This document shows, in pieces, positions 6,389 to 6,464 of a stretch of 6,464 bases of DNA. Numbering within the stretch: the stretch's first letter is position 1; every line of letters starts with the position of its first letter. The position numbers and the translations under genes are program-made. Below the pieces are notes generated by a model. That model saw only the letters and a program-made list of their open reading frames with translations. It was not told where the DNA came from and searched no databases. Source of the DNA: Acidobacteriaceae bacterium (GTDB lineage Bacteria; Acidobacteriota; Terriglobia; Terriglobales; SbA1); NCBI GenBank assembly GCA_003156615.1, contig PMHI01000251.1:16160-22623 (forward strand), written 5' to 3'.

Positions 6389-6394
6389 TATAAT
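6389..6394 (+). promoter_or_regulatory. Consensus -10 box TATAAT of the right-edge gene
   Basis: This is a perfect TATAAT, 9 nt before a GTG at 6404. The -35 region at 17-18 bp is poor (best GCGACG at 6365-6370, 3 of 6) and overlaps an 8-bp palindrome, GTCGCGAC (6362-6369). Transcription would start near 6401, leaving about 3 nt of leader before GTG-6404, or about 9 nt before GTG-6410. Confidence 0.5.
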
Positions 6395-6403
6395 CATCGA
6401 CCT

Positions 6404-6464
6404 GTGCGCGTGAAAAAACCAGCGGTCGGCGCTCTCCTGCTGGGCCTAATTCCCTTCGTTGCGA
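6404..6464 (+). CDS. Start of a membrane or exported protein (only ~20 aa in window)
   Basis: From GTG-6404 the frame reads V-R-V-K-K-P-A-V-G-A-L-L-L-G-L-I-P-F-V-A and is open to the window edge. A second GTG at 6410 is an equally possible start. Two lysines followed by an unbroken hydrophobic run make this the beginning of a transmembrane segment or signal peptide. A perfect TATAAT just upstream supports a real gene. The L-L-G-L-I-P-F-V-A run recalls small two-TM proteins of the DUF3311 type, often found next to a sodium:solute symporter gene, but 20 residues cannot prove that. No Shine-Dalgarno is visible. Confidence 0.5.
   Translation, partial: MRVKKPAVGALLLGLIPFVA

Overview
The window looks like a stretch of an Acidobacteriota (Terriglobia-like) chromosome. 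The main clue is an orphan, internally duplicated MacB/FtsX-type permease directly preceded by a PadR-family repressor. This pairing corresponds to the lineage-expanded ADOP / acidobacterial-PadR families (TIGR03434 / TIGR03433, from memory). The DNA is moderately GC-rich. I saw no rRNA, tRNA, CRISPR array, insertion sequence or phage gene.

Layout. (1) Positions 1-303 (+) hold the C-terminal end of a thiamine-diphosphate enzyme most like benzoylformate decarboxylase. It converges on the next operon across a 192-bp gap. (2) Positions 3572-496 (-) form a two-gene operon: a 120-aa PadR regulator, then a 905-aa ADOP permease, translationally coupled through an ATGA overlap. Overlapping palindromes cover the putative PadR promoter, which suggests autoregulation. 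(3) The 395-bp gap at 3573-3967 is not empty. Besides the PadR promoter it holds what looks like a broken gene for a small membrane-anchored protein (3834-3661, -) with an early in-frame stop, and a probable terminator for the next gene. (4) Positions 4396-3968 (-) encode a secreted LprI/DUF1311-type protein. (5) Positions 6275-4552 (-) hold a secreted protein of unknown family and, 23 bp downstream, a 331-aa GNAT-type acyltransferase with a probable second degenerate GNAT lobe. (6) From 6404 (+) a divergent gene begins with a hydrophobic N-terminus and runs off the right edge.

Working together: only the PadR-ADOP pair shows a clear functional link, a repressor controlling itself and an ABC-type permease whose ATPase is not in the window. 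The secreted protein and the GNAT enzyme may be co-transcribed, but nothing shows a shared function. Several genes lack a Shine-Dalgarno sequence and have a -10-like box only 6-10 nt before the start codon, which suggests leaderless mRNAs. By contrast, the internal operon gene (ADOP) has a strong Shine-Dalgarno. I do not see a clear novel multi-gene system here. The best leads are the PadR operator, the gene remnant at 3661-3834 and the leaderless-start pattern.
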